In this document: piece by piece, positions 17,648-26,021 of the stretch | How positions within the stretch are numbered: the stretch's first letter is position 1 | Layout of the letters: each line of letters opens with the position of its first letter | NCBI GenBank assembly: GCA_021405315.1 | Contig: QWIH01000015.1 | Coordinates: 1 to 64,000, forward strand | Source of the DNA: Leptolyngbya sp. PLA1 | GTDB taxonomy: Bacteria; Planctomycetota; Phycisphaerae; Phycisphaerales; UBA1924 | Direction of reading: 5' to 3' | DNA: 64,000 bases | The notes under the pieces: generated by a model | The model's database searches: none | Told to the model about the DNA's origin: nothing | The model's input: only the letters and a program-made list of their open reading frames with translations | Translations under genes and position numbers: made by a program

Positions 17648-19972
17648 ATGGGCGAAGATGACCCCACCCTCCCGCCGGCGGGCCCGCCCGGCCAAAGGCC
17701 GCGCCCGGAGGCCACCACGCGACCGGCCCACCCCGGTTCAGCGCCGGGTGAGGACATCGGCCCCTACCGCCTCCTGGAGGTGCTGGGCGAGGGCGGCTTC
17801 GGCGTGGTCTACCTCGCCGAGCGGCGCGAGCCCTTCGTTCAGCGCGTCGCGCTCAAGATCATCAAGCCGGGCATGGATTCCCGCGCCGTCGTGGCCCGCT
17901 TCGAGCAGGAGCGGCAGTCGCTGGCGGTGCTCGACCACCCGCACATCGCTCGCATCTATGACGCGGGAGTCGTCGCCCCAGGGGGCCGACCGTACTTCGT
18001 CATGGAACACGTCGCGGGAGAGCCGCTGGCGGCGTTCGCGTCCTCGCGGCGGCTCGGTGTCGCGGAGCGGGTCCGTCTGCTGGTGCCGGTCTGCGATGCC
18101 GTGCACCACGCGCACACGCGGGGGCTGGTCCACCGCGACCTCAAGCCCGCCAACATCCTCGTCTGCCTTCCGGACCCGCGCGGGGAGCCCTTCCCGAAGG
18201 TCATCGACTTCGGCGTCGCCCGCGCCCTCTCGCACACACTCGCCGATAAGACCGTCTACACCCAGCAGGGGGCGGTCGTCGGCACGCCGGATTACATGAG
18301 CCCCGAGCAGGCCGCGGGCGCGCCCGAACTCGGCCCCGCTTCGGACATCTACAGCCTGGGCGTCGTGCTCTTCGAGTTGCTCACGGGTGCCCTTCCCCGG
18401 GAGATCGGTGCCGCGGGCGTCGCGCCCGCAGACCTGCCCCGGCTCTTCCAGGTTCGGGCCCGGCGGCTGCGGGACGTGGACCCCACCCTCTCGCCCGACC
18501 TCGAGACGATCGTGCTGCGATGCATGGCCGACGAGCCCGGGCGTCGGTACGCCTCCGCCGCGGACGTCGCGGAGGACCTGAGGCGATTCCTCGACGGCCG
18601 GCCCATCCTCGCGCGGCGCGACCACACGCTCTACGTCGTCCGTACTCGGGCCAGGCGTCTGGCCCGGCGCCAGCCACTCGCGGCGATGGCGCTGGTCTGG
18701 GTTCTCACCGCCCTCGCATCCCGGTACGTCGTTCTCCCCGCGCTCTTCGAGTGGACGTCACTGGGCGCCGCCTTCGATCACCTGCTGGTCGGCCGCGCAG
18801 GCCGTGCGGTCACCGGTTTCGACACCGCCCGCGTGCTGATGCTCGCCGATGGCGCGGAGCCCGAGCAACTCGGCGCGCTCGCCGGTGTGGAGGGCGTGAC
18901 GCGCGACGGCACCGGACTGAGGCCGGTGCACACGGAGGTGCTGAGGAGGCTGGCCCGCGCCGGACCCCGGGTGGTGGCGCTGGACCTGGTGTTCCGCGCG
19001 CCCTCCGCGCACGACACCGCGCTCCGCGCGGCCATGCAGGAGGCGCAGGCCGCGGGCGTGGAGGTGGTGTCCGCGGTGCGCACCTGGCCGATCGCGCCCG
19101 GGGAGGTGCCCAACGTGGCGCCCTTCATGCTCGAGGGGGTCGGCGTGCCATTGGGGGGGATCAGCAAGGGGACAGATGAGGCAGGCGACCCGGTCGCTCA
19201 CATCTTCGCCCGGCGAGGCCCCGCGCCGCCGTTCCCGTCTCTGGCGCTTCGGGCGTTCGCAGCGTCCGAGGCGCCGGGGTGGGAGCCCGCGATCGACCTC
19301 GTCCGGGGGACCGACCTCGTGCAACTCTACTTCACGAGGCCGGGCAAGTCCGGCGCGGTCATGCAGCACGAACGCATCCGACGCATCATGACACTCAGCG
19401 TCCAGCCGGTCGAGTCGGACATCCCCGAGGTCGGCCTGCGCGCCGGTGATGAGGTGGGGCTCATGAAGGCCCTGGTGCCGTCTTCCACACCGCTCGATGA
19501 GGCGACCATGACCTACGACCGGCTGCTCGGCGCGACCGACGCCGATCTTCGAGCATGGTGCGAGGGGAAGATCGTGGTCGTGGGCGACGCGCGAGCCGCG
19601 ACGCGGGACCTGGTGACGCTCCGAGACGGGAGGATTGTTCCGGGGTGCCAGGTCATGGCGACGCTCATTGAGCAACTCGCGCAGGGGTGGTCGGTGGTGA
19701 GGCCCGGTCCCGCGGCGGACCGGGCGGGGCTCGCCCTCGCCGCCGTGGCGGGGACGATCCTCGGTTCGGCGTTCGCAGGGCGTCCGGTGCGTCGGTGGAT
19801 CGGCCTGCTCGCCGTCATCGCGCTCATGGTGGGCGGTGCCATGGCGCTGTATGCTCTGCGGGCGGTGTACGCCAACCCCATCGTCGCCGGCGTGGCGGTG
19901 ATCGTGGCGGGCGAGTTCACCGCGCTGATGCTCGGCCCCAGGCCCAGGGCCGAAGGGGGACTCTCATCATGA
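17648..19972 (+). CDS. Ser/Thr protein kinase with CHASE2 sensor domain
   Basis: A 774-residue membrane kinase. The Hanks-type catalytic domain spans about 37-315, with the G-loop GEGGFGVVYLAE, K70, the catalytic H162-R163-D164 with K166, and D187-F188-G189, so all key residues are intact. A hydrophobic segment near 345-365 leads into an extracytoplasmic CHASE2 region (VVALDLVFRAP... KIVVVGDARAATRDLVTL), and two or three C-terminal membrane segments close the protein. The order differs from typical CHASE2 proteins because the kinase is N-terminal. It should sense an envelope signal and phosphorylate cytoplasmic targets. Its stop overlaps the next start (ATGA), which indicates translational coupling. 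Confidence 0.92.
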   Translation: MGEDDPTLPPAGPPGQRPRPEATTRPAHPGSAPGEDIGPYRLLEVLGEGGFGVVYLAERREPFVQRVALKIIKPGMDSRAVVARFEQERQSLAVLDHPHIARIYDAGVVAPGGRPYFVMEHVAGEPLAAFASSRRLGVAERVRLLVPVCDAVHHAHTRGLVHRDLKPANILVCLPDPRGEPFPKVIDFGVARALSHTLADKTVYTQQGAVVGTPDYMSPEQAAGAPELGPASDIYSLGVVLFELLTGALPREIGAAGVAPADLPRLFQVRARRLRDVDPTLSPDLETIVLRCMADEPGRRYASAADVAEDLRRFLDGRPILARRDHTLYVVRTRARRLARRQPLAAMALVWVLTALASRYVVLPALFEWTSLGAAFDHLLVGRAGRAVTGFDTARVLMLADGAEPEQLGALAGVEGVTRDGTGLRPVHTEVLRRLARAGPRVVALDLVFRAPSAHDTALRAAMQEAQAAGVEVVSAVRTWPIAPGEVPNVAPFMLEGVGVPLGGISKGTDEAGDPVAHIFARRGPAPPFPSLALRAFAASEAPGWEPAIDLVRGTDLVQLYFTRPGKSGAVMQHERIRRIMTLSVQPVESDIPEVGLRAGDEVGLMKALVPSSTPLDEATMTYDRLLGATDADLRAWCEGKIVVVGDARAATRDLVTLRDGRIVPGCQVMATLIEQLAQGWSVVRPGPAADRAGLALAAVAGTILGSAFAGRPVRRWIGLLAVIALMVGGAMALYALRAVYANPIVAGVAVIVAGEFTALMLGPRPRAEGGLSS

Positions 19973-20640
19973 AACGATTCTCGCTCTCGCTCGCCGCTCT
20001 GCTGCTCGTGTCGAGCGCCTCGTGCGGCCCGTGCCGGGAGTGCCGAGACACGGAACAGCGAGCCGGGCGCCCGGCGCAGGACACGGCCCGAGGTCGCCCG
20101 GGCAGCGCACGCACCCTCTTCAAGCCCATCACAAAGGTCCGCATCGTGCGCGGCGCGGGCAAGGGCGAGGACGGGGTCGGCCTCTGGATTGTCGACCAGC
20201 CCAGCACCGACTACCGCGCGGTCTTCGGCGGGACGAGAGGGGGCTCCGACCCCGCGACCACCGGCTCCGACCTGACCCTCGATGAAGGCTGGGTCCACCT
20301 GCAGGGATCCTTCCCCGCCCAGCGGGACGTCTTCCGGGTGCCCATCGTCATCACCAACGTCGTCGGCATCGGCGCCGACGCCACAGAGTTCATCGTGCAG
20401 AAGGACGCCGTCGATGACACGTCCGCCGGGATGGTGATCTGCCTCGACGGCACGGTCTGGATCAGCGAGCGGTCCAACTACCACGTCGACAAGGAGTGGG
20501 TACCCAAGGACTACTACTCGAAGTACTGGGTGAAGGACGGTGTCGTAAACATCGGACCACCGGAGCCCATCCCCGCCGATCCGGCGCACCCCGCGCGCAA
20601 GCTCGCGGACGAGGCGCACGCCCTCGCGTCCAAGTTCTGA
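19969..20640 (+). CDS. Exported protein coupled to the CHASE2 kinase
   Basis: A 223-residue protein. The signal peptide ends at LLVSSASC, so C19 could be lipidated, although the lipobox is weak; three more cysteines follow (CGPCRECR). The mature part is beta-rich and soluble (TKVRIVRGAGKGEDGVGLWIV, RVPIVITNVVGIG). No family is recognised. The ATG overlaps the kinase stop by 4 bases, which ties its synthesis to that of the kinase and suggests a shared envelope role, perhaps as a ligand or accessory of the CHASE2 sensor. It ends 4 bases from the convergent recombinase gene. Confidence 0.7.
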   Translation: MKRFSLSLAALLLVSSASCGPCRECRDTEQRAGRPAQDTARGRPGSARTLFKPITKVRIVRGAGKGEDGVGLWIVDQPSTDYRAVFGGTRGGSDPATTGSDLTLDEGWVHLQGSFPAQRDVFRVPIVITNVVGIGADATEFIVQKDAVDDTSAGMVICLDGTVWISERSNYHVDKEWVPKDYYSKYWVKDGVVNIGPPEPIPADPAHPARKLADEAHALASKF

Positions 20641-20644
20641 CCGC

Positions 20645-21619
20645 TCATGCGCGCGGGTGGTGCTTCGCGTGCACGCTCTTCAGGCGTGAACTGTCCACGT
20701 GCGTATAGACCTGCGTGGTCGCGATGTCGGCGTGACCGAGCAACTCCTGCACGACGCGAAGATCGGCCCCGCCCACGAGCAGGTGGGTCGCGAACGAGTG
20801 GCGAAGCGTGTGCGGGTGCACGCCCTTCAGCCCCGCGCGCGCCGCGAGGCGAGCCACGATCTGCCAGATCGCGACCCGTTCCAGCGGCCGGCCCGACCGT
20901 GAAAGCAACAGTCGACCGGCGTCGCCACCATCCGGCTTCACGAGCAGCGGTCGGCACTCAGCCAGGTACTCCTGCACCGCCGCACGGGCCGGCTCCCCGA
21001 TCGGCACCAGACGCTGCTTGCCACCCTTGCCCGTCACGCGGAGTACCGGCACGCCCCGGGCCACGTCGTCCACGCCCAGGCTCGCGGCTTCCGAGGCGCG
21101 CAGACCGCACGCATAGAGCAACTCCATCAGGGCCCGGTCACGCAGCCATAGCCCCGGAGGTCCCTTCGCGGGCGGCCGGCCTGCCTCCGCGAGCAACGCA
21201 CGCATCTGCGCCGGAGACAGCACCTCGGGAAGTTTCTTCCAGCGGTGGGGTCGATCGAGCACCGTGGAGGGGTCATGCGGCACCAGCCCCTGCGCCAGCG
21301 CCCACCTGCAGAGCACGCGGATCGTCGCCAGATGCCGGATGACAGACGTCCCGGACATGAGCCGTCTTGTCTTGAGGGCCGCGAGGTGGTCCGCGAGGTG
21401 GCGGGGCGTTGCCTCCGGGAACTCCTTGACGCCGGCCCGGGCCAGATCCGCGAGGAGCAGCATGGCGTCCCAGCGGTAGGCGTCGACCGAGGCCGGGCGC
21501 AGCCCGCACTCGACGCGGAGATAAACCATGAACCGCTCCAACAGCTTGGAGAGAGCCGCGGGCAGATCCGCCTCGTTCGGGGCGGGCTCACTGTGACGAA
21601 CGGAAAGACGGGAGCCCAT
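20645..21619 (-). CDS. Tyrosine recombinase of the XerC/XerD family
   Basis: A 324-residue recombinase, probably for chromosome dimer resolution. It has the SAM-like N-terminal core-binding domain (LERFMVYLRVECGLRPASVDAYRWD) and the full set of catalytic residues: R174, K198, H270, R273, H296 and the nucleophile Y305 (ATTQVYTHV). The length and the ending (KSVHAKHHPRA) match the housekeeping family rather than a phage or integron integrase. The ATG at 21619 is chosen because a longer reading to 21697 approaches the divergent gene. I cannot tell XerC from XerD; the sequence leans to XerD. Confidence 0.93.
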   Translation of the reverse strand: MGSRLSVRHSEPAPNEADLPAALSKLLERFMVYLRVECGLRPASVDAYRWDAMLLLADLARAGVKEFPEATPRHLADHLAALKTRRLMSGTSVIRHLATIRVLCRWALAQGLVPHDPSTVLDRPHRWKKLPEVLSPAQMRALLAEAGRPPAKGPPGLWLRDRALMELLYACGLRASEAASLGVDDVARGVPVLRVTGKGGKQRLVPIGEPARAAVQEYLAECRPLLVKPDGGDAGRLLLSRSGRPLERVAIWQIVARLAARAGLKGVHPHTLRHSFATHLLVGGADLRVVQELLGHADIATTQVYTHVDSSRLKSVHAKHHPRA

Positions 21620-21756
21620 GGCGGCACGAGTATCGGCCGGAACCGTCTGCTGCAAGGAACTTTGCGGTGTCCGCCGCCGATTCCGCGCCGGGGGCACGGT
21701 CGGGCGGCGTCTGTGATGCGTCCCCGGGCACCGCCCGGCGATCCGGAGTCCCGCCC

Positions 21757-23037
21757 ATGACGAGCCGTCGTACCACCTCGCCGCTGATCATCCCAGTCCT
21801 GCTCGCCGCCGGCCTGTCGGGCACCTCGTTCGCCCAGGCCACGCCCGTGGAACCGCCCGCGGCTGAACAGCCGGTGCTGCAGGAGAAACCGGCGTCGGCG
21901 TCTCAGCCGACCATCTCCGTGGACTTCACGGGTGGGACGGTGGAGCAGTACGCCCTCGCGCTCCGGGCTGCGGCGACCACCCAGCCCGTGAACATCGTCG
22001 TCTCGAAGGCGGCGGCCCGGGTTGAACTCGCGCCGATCCAGCTCCGCGACGTGACGCTCAGCGCCGCGGTCGAGGCGATCCGGGCGGCGGGAGAGGAAGT
22101 CGGGTCCTGGCTGATCACGGACATCGGAAGGCCCACGGACTCCGGGGCTCTGGTGTGGCTCGTGGACTACCGGGCACGCCCCACCAAGCCGCCGGCTCAA
22201 CAGACCGCGCCGGAGTCCAACGCCGACCTCCAGCGCATCGAGGTCTTCTCGCTCAAGCAGGTCATCGAGGCGGACCCGAACGATCCGCGCGGGGTGAGCG
22301 TGCACGAATCCCCCGAGGTCGTCCTCGCGGCGGTGGAGGCCACCCTCGCCATGACCGACGAGGCTACCGAGGGCAAGCCCGAGCTCAAGTTCCACAAGGA
22401 CTCGGGCCTGCTGATCGTCCGCGCGGGCCCGCGCACGCTCGCCGCCATCTCCAGTGTGGTCGAGTCGATCCGCCGGGATGTCACCCGCCGTCGTGACTCG
22501 GTGCGACTCAGCATGCCCTCCCCCGCCGCGCTGGCGCAGGCCAAGGCGCAGGTGGCCCGGGCCCAGGTCGTCTTCGCCTCTCGCGAGCGGGAGCTGAGCG
22601 AAGCCGCGCAGCGCGTCCAGCGCCTGAAGCAACTCCGAGACGCCGGCGGCGCCTCCGAAGAGGACGCTCGCTCGGCGGCGGCGGGGCTGGCGGCGGCGGA
22701 GTCCGCGCTCCGCATGGCGCAGATCGAGTTCGATGCCGCCAGGCAGCAGTACGACAGCATGACCCCGGACCGGCCCGTCCCCGAGGCCGCCCCCGCTCCG
22801 GGACGAGCGGTCACGGTTGCCATGCCGCTGGGCGACGTTTCTTCGCCGGCGATGGCGGCGAACATGGCCGCCGCTGCTCGCGGGGTCTGTCGCGCCATGG
22901 GCGTCACGCTCGCGACGGACCCGGGCAAGCCCGACAGTCTTATCATCACGGGTGACGAGGGCTCGGTGGCCCGGGCCCGCGATGTGCTGGGAGCGGTGAT
23001 GGATGAGCTCCGTGCCTCTGGCAAACCTGCCCGCTGA
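21757..23037 (+). CDS. Exported protein with STN/secretin-like N-domain and coiled coil
   Basis: A 426-residue protein with a signal peptide ending near SFAQA. Residues about 45-125 (ISVDFTGGTVEQYALALRAA... VTLSAAVEAIRAAGEE) resemble a secretin/TonB short N-terminal domain, and a second small alpha/beta domain (LKFHKDSGLLIVRAGPRTLAAISSVV) looks like a secretin N1-type repeat. A coiled coil follows (about 260-340), then a third such domain (about 355-420). No outer-membrane secretin barrel is present, so it is probably a soluble periplasmic partner. A CCGGAG site precedes the ATG. The sigma-factor gene starts 35 bases before its end. Confidence 0.7.
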   Translation: MTSRRTTSPLIIPVLLAAGLSGTSFAQATPVEPPAAEQPVLQEKPASASQPTISVDFTGGTVEQYALALRAAATTQPVNIVVSKAAARVELAPIQLRDVTLSAAVEAIRAAGEEVGSWLITDIGRPTDSGALVWLVDYRARPTKPPAQQTAPESNADLQRIEVFSLKQVIEADPNDPRGVSVHESPEVVLAAVEATLAMTDEATEGKPELKFHKDSGLLIVRAGPRTLAAISSVVESIRRDVTRRRDSVRLSMPSPAALAQAKAQVARAQVVFASRERELSEAAQRVQRLKQLRDAGGASEEDARSAAAGLAAAESALRMAQIEFDAARQQYDSMTPDRPVPEAAPAPGRAVTVAMPLGDVSSPAMAANMAAAARGVCRAMGVTLATDPGKPDSLIITGDEGSVARARDVLGAVMDELRASGKPAR

Positions 23038-23614
23038 CCTCGCCGTGACGACGGCAACGCCCAGCCCCTGGTCCGACGCGTCGGACGAGGCGGTGGCGGT
23101 CCTGACCCGCGCGATCCGCGCGGGCGACGCCGGCGCGTTCGAGGCGCTCTATCGAGGCTGGTACGCGCGGGTGGTGGGGCTGGCCATCGCCGCCAGCGGT
23201 CGGGACGAGTCCTTCGCGCTCGACGTCGCGCAGGACACCATGCTGCGCGTCGCCGCCGGCCTGCCCGTGCTCTCATCGAGGGCAGCGCTGGGGGCATGGA
23301 TGCACCGGACCACCCTCCGCGTGGTCATCGATCGCCTGCGGGCGGCACGCCGCCGCGAAGCTCGTGAGAGGGCGGCTTCCCGCCCCGAGGCGGCCCGGGA
23401 TCAGCCCGGTACGGAGCGGACCGCCAGGGGCTTGGAGCGGCTGCTCGGAGAACTCCGCCTCTCTGACTACGAGGCCCTGCGGGCCAGGGTGGTCGAGGAG
23501 CGCACGCTCGACGAAACCGGGCTCGCAGCCGGCGTCAGCGGTGACGCGGCCCACGGGCGAGTGCGCCGCGCGATGGAAGGACTGCGAACCGCCCTGTCCG
23601 GGATGTTGCCATGA
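23003..23614 (+). CDS. ECF-type RNA polymerase sigma factor
   Basis: A 203-residue sigma-70-like factor. Region 2 is clear: AFEALYRGWYARVVGLAIAASGRDESFALDVAQDTMLRV, followed by the LGAWMHRTTLRVVIDRLRAARRRE segment that contacts the -10 box. Region 4 is present but less typical (LRLSDYEALRARVVEERTLDETGLAAGVSGDAAHGRVRRAMEGL). It overlaps the preceding gene by 35 bases and the next by 4 (ATGA), so the three form one operon. By analogy it should drive its own operon or an envelope regulon. Confidence 0.85.
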   Translation: MSSVPLANLPADLAVTTATPSPWSDASDEAVAVLTRAIRAGDAGAFEALYRGWYARVVGLAIAASGRDESFALDVAQDTMLRVAAGLPVLSSRAALGAWMHRTTLRVVIDRLRAARRREARERAASRPEAARDQPGTERTARGLERLLGELRLSDYEALRARVVEERTLDETGLAAGVSGDAAHGRVRRAMEGLRTALSGMLP

Positions 23615-24066
23615 ATCACGAGCACACAGAGCGTCTGTCCGCCGCCGCCCGTGCACGCATGGAGAGGGATCTCCCCGCGCTGCGAGCCCGCGTGACTCAC
23701 ACGCCCTCCCGGCGACTGTTCCGGCGAGCCGCCGGCGCGCTCGCGTGCCTCGTGCTGCTCCTCGTCGCGGCCCGCACGCTGCCCGCTCCGGGCGCCCCTC
23801 GTCCATCCGGCGCGACGATGACGCACCTGCCCCCCGATGGCGCCCACGATACCTCACCTGCGCACGGTGAGGTGACGCGGGGAGCCATCCGGACCGTCAT
23901 CGCCCCCGCGCCCCGCCAGACGCGGATGCTCGATGACGCGGAACTCCTCCGAACCCTCGCCGAGGCCGGTCGCGCCGACGGGATCATCCGCACCAAGGGA
24001 CGCACGCACCTGGCGAGCGAACTGACGCACGCGTACGCCGAGGTCACTTCCCCGCGGCTTCCATGA
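23611..24066 (+). CDS. Small single-pass membrane protein, possible anti-sigma partner
   Basis: A 151-residue protein. A basic N-terminal cytoplasmic stretch of about 40 residues (RLFRRAAG at its end) is followed by one membrane segment (ALACLVLLLVAARTL) and an extracytoplasmic tail. It has no HxxxCxxC zinc motif. Its start overlaps the sigma-factor stop as ATGA, the usual place for an anti-sigma factor, so that role is inferred from position only. It ends 23 bases inside the convergent thiol-oxidoreductase gene. Confidence 0.65.
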   Translation: MNHEHTERLSAAARARMERDLPALRARVTHTPSRRLFRRAAGALACLVLLLVAARTLPAPGAPRPSGATMTHLPPDGAHDTSPAHGEVTRGAIRTVIAPAPRQTRMLDDAELLRTLAEAGRADGIIRTKGRTHLASELTHAYAEVTSPRLP

Positions 24067-25861
24067 TCATCCGGCCCAGCAGGTTCTCGGCCTGGTACTT
24101 CCAGCGGGGCGCGTGCCTCCCGTTCACAAAGATCATCGGGATCGAGGTGATGCCCAGGGACTTCGCCGCGGTGGCGTCGGCCGCGACGTTCTCGCCTGTG
24201 AATGGCTGCGCGAGGGCCTCCATGAAGAGCTCCGGATCCAGCGACACTTCCGCCGCCGCCTGGCGGAGCACGGAGTCATCCAGCGGCATCGCCTGGTTGC
24301 GCATGAGCCAGTCGTGCATGCGCCAGAAGCCCTCCTGGCCGTCGACTCCGGCGGCCGCTTCCGCCGCGCGTGCCGCGAGGCACGCGCCGGGGTGCCTCGA
24401 AAGCGTGGTCGCGGGATTGCACGAGGCCTCCACCGGGAAGTGAACGAACTGATAGCGGATCGTCGGCTCCGGGCCGCTGGTGAAGACCCGCAGCAAGGCG
24501 TCCGCCTCGGCGCAGGTCTTCTCGCGGTAGTCGCCGATCAGCACGACCGTCACCGGCGCGTTCTCCCGTCCCAGGCCGTTGCGGAGCGCCCCCCGCGGGA
24601 ACGAAACCACGGGTGAGGTCCGCCAGTCGGCCATGTACCGGGCGATGGCGTCCGGCGGCGCGTCGGCGACGCTCGTCGCGGCGGGAGGCGAAGCCGCAAG
24701 AACAGCCCCTACCGCCCGGGTCACGGCATCCGGCGCGTTCCACCCCCTCAGTTCCACGCCATTGATGAAGATCATGGGTGTCTGGCTGATCCCCAGCGCG
24801 ACTCCCTCGCGCACATCGGCCTCCACGCCTCGGATGGCCTCCGGGCTCTCCATGAAGCGAGCAAACGTGCCGGGCTCGAACCCGAGCCCCGGCAGCGCGG
24901 CGCGGAGTTCGTTCTCGGTGAACGCGCCTCCACGATCAAACAGCCAGCGGTGCACCCGCCAGAAGCCATCCGTCCCCCCGAGTGCTCCCGCCGCTTCCGC
25001 GGCTCTGGCGGCCCAGCACGCGTTCGCGTGGAACTGCCCCGGCGCGTTCGGGTTGCAGTCCTCGTTCAGCGGGAACAGCTTCACCGAGATGCTCACGCGG
25101 GGATCCGTCGCCAGCGCCTCGAGCTGCGCATCGACCATTCGGCAGTCGGGGCACTGGTAGTCGGTGAAGAGAACGATCCTGGCCACGGCTTCCTTCGGGC
25201 CGCGCCGGTAGCGACCCTCGAATCCCGCGTCCGTTGCCGCCGGTGCGCGGGACGTGATCGCGGCGGTAGACTCCGCGAGGCGCCGCTCCGCGTCCGCTGT
25301 CGAGCGAGCCGCCGCCTGCCGATCCGCGATGAGCAGCCCCGCGAGCGAGACGAGACCCACAGCGAGCGCCACGCCTCCCTGCCGACCAAAGCCCCCCGAA
25401 GGCAGCGCCGCAAAGCCCCGGATCAGCAACGAGGCCATCACCAGGTTTGCGCCGTGGACCACCAGGCAATACACGCAGGGGTGCCCGATCTGGATCAGCC
25501 CGCCGAGCATCACCAGCGACCACGCCGCACCCATCAGGGCCACCCGGGCCAGCCAGCGTGACATGACGCCCCGACCCAGGATGCCCGAGGCAAGCAGTGC
25601 CAGGAAGTACGCGGCTCCGACGATCGACATGGGCCACCCCACGAGGGGGGCCTTGCCCAGCACGCTGCCGGCGGCGGCGTCGCACCCGCCACCCCGGCCA
25701 CAGCCGGGCAGCCCATCGGTGAGCAGGTGCCCAAGGGCCAGAGCCCACGAGGCGACGGTCGCGACCGTGAGGCACAGCAGTACCGCGGGTTGGGGTCGTT
25801 GGGCGGCGTCGCTACCCCTCGCGGGGGAGGCGGGCGGGGGCTTTCGGTGCTTCGGCTTCAT
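24044..25861 (-). CDS. VKOR - DsbA-like - DsbA-like fusion protein
   Basis: A 605-residue membrane protein joining a disulfide generator to its oxidase. The vitamin K epoxide reductase domain (about 25-175) has C54, C60 and the C129-V-Y-C132 active site in membrane helices, and would pass electrons to quinone. The first thioredoxin-fold domain (about 222-390) has C237-P-D-C240 and the cis-Pro loop TPMIFING. The second (about 425-600) keeps the fold and IPMIFVNG but has E447-K-T-C450 in place of CxxC, so it lacks the first cysteine. Both also share an extra cysteine pair (DCNPN...ACWAAR and SCNPA...ACLAAR). The ATG at 25861 is chosen; an upstream TTG is unlikely. Confidence 0.9.
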   Translation of the reverse strand: MKPKHRKPPPASPARGSDAAQRPQPAVLLCLTVATVASWALALGHLLTDGLPGCGRGGGCDAAAGSVLGKAPLVGWPMSIVGAAYFLALLASGILGRGVMSRWLARVALMGAAWSLVMLGGLIQIGHPCVYCLVVHGANLVMASLLIRGFAALPSGGFGRQGGVALAVGLVSLAGLLIADRQAAARSTADAERRLAESTAAITSRAPAATDAGFEGRYRRGPKEAVARIVLFTDYQCPDCRMVDAQLEALATDPRVSISVKLFPLNEDCNPNAPGQFHANACWAARAAEAAGALGGTDGFWRVHRWLFDRGGAFTENELRAALPGLGFEPGTFARFMESPEAIRGVEADVREGVALGISQTPMIFINGVELRGWNAPDAVTRAVGAVLAASPPAATSVADAPPDAIARYMADWRTSPVVSFPRGALRNGLGRENAPVTVVLIGDYREKTCAEADALLRVFTSGPEPTIRYQFVHFPVEASCNPATTLSRHPGACLAARAAEAAAGVDGQEGFWRMHDWLMRNQAMPLDDSVLRQAAAEVSLDPELFMEALAQPFTGENVAADATAAKSLGITSIPMIFVNGRHAPRWKYQAENLLGRMIMEAAGK

Positions 25862-26021
25862 GTAGCTTGGTCCGGGCAACGTCCGCGACCCGGGATTATT
25901 TCCGGACGAACGGCAAGCACGGGCTTCCGGTTCCGTTCTCTTCTGGGTAGATTACCACAGGCCGGGGCACAGGGGTCTGAGCCGGCTTGGTCTTTACTGG
26001 GACACACCCAGGAGGCATGGA

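Noticed and set aside
20645-21619. Phage or integron integrase
   Set aside because: Length, N-terminal domain and ending fit the housekeeping XerC/D family. There is no attC-like array, phage gene or tRNA attachment site next to it.
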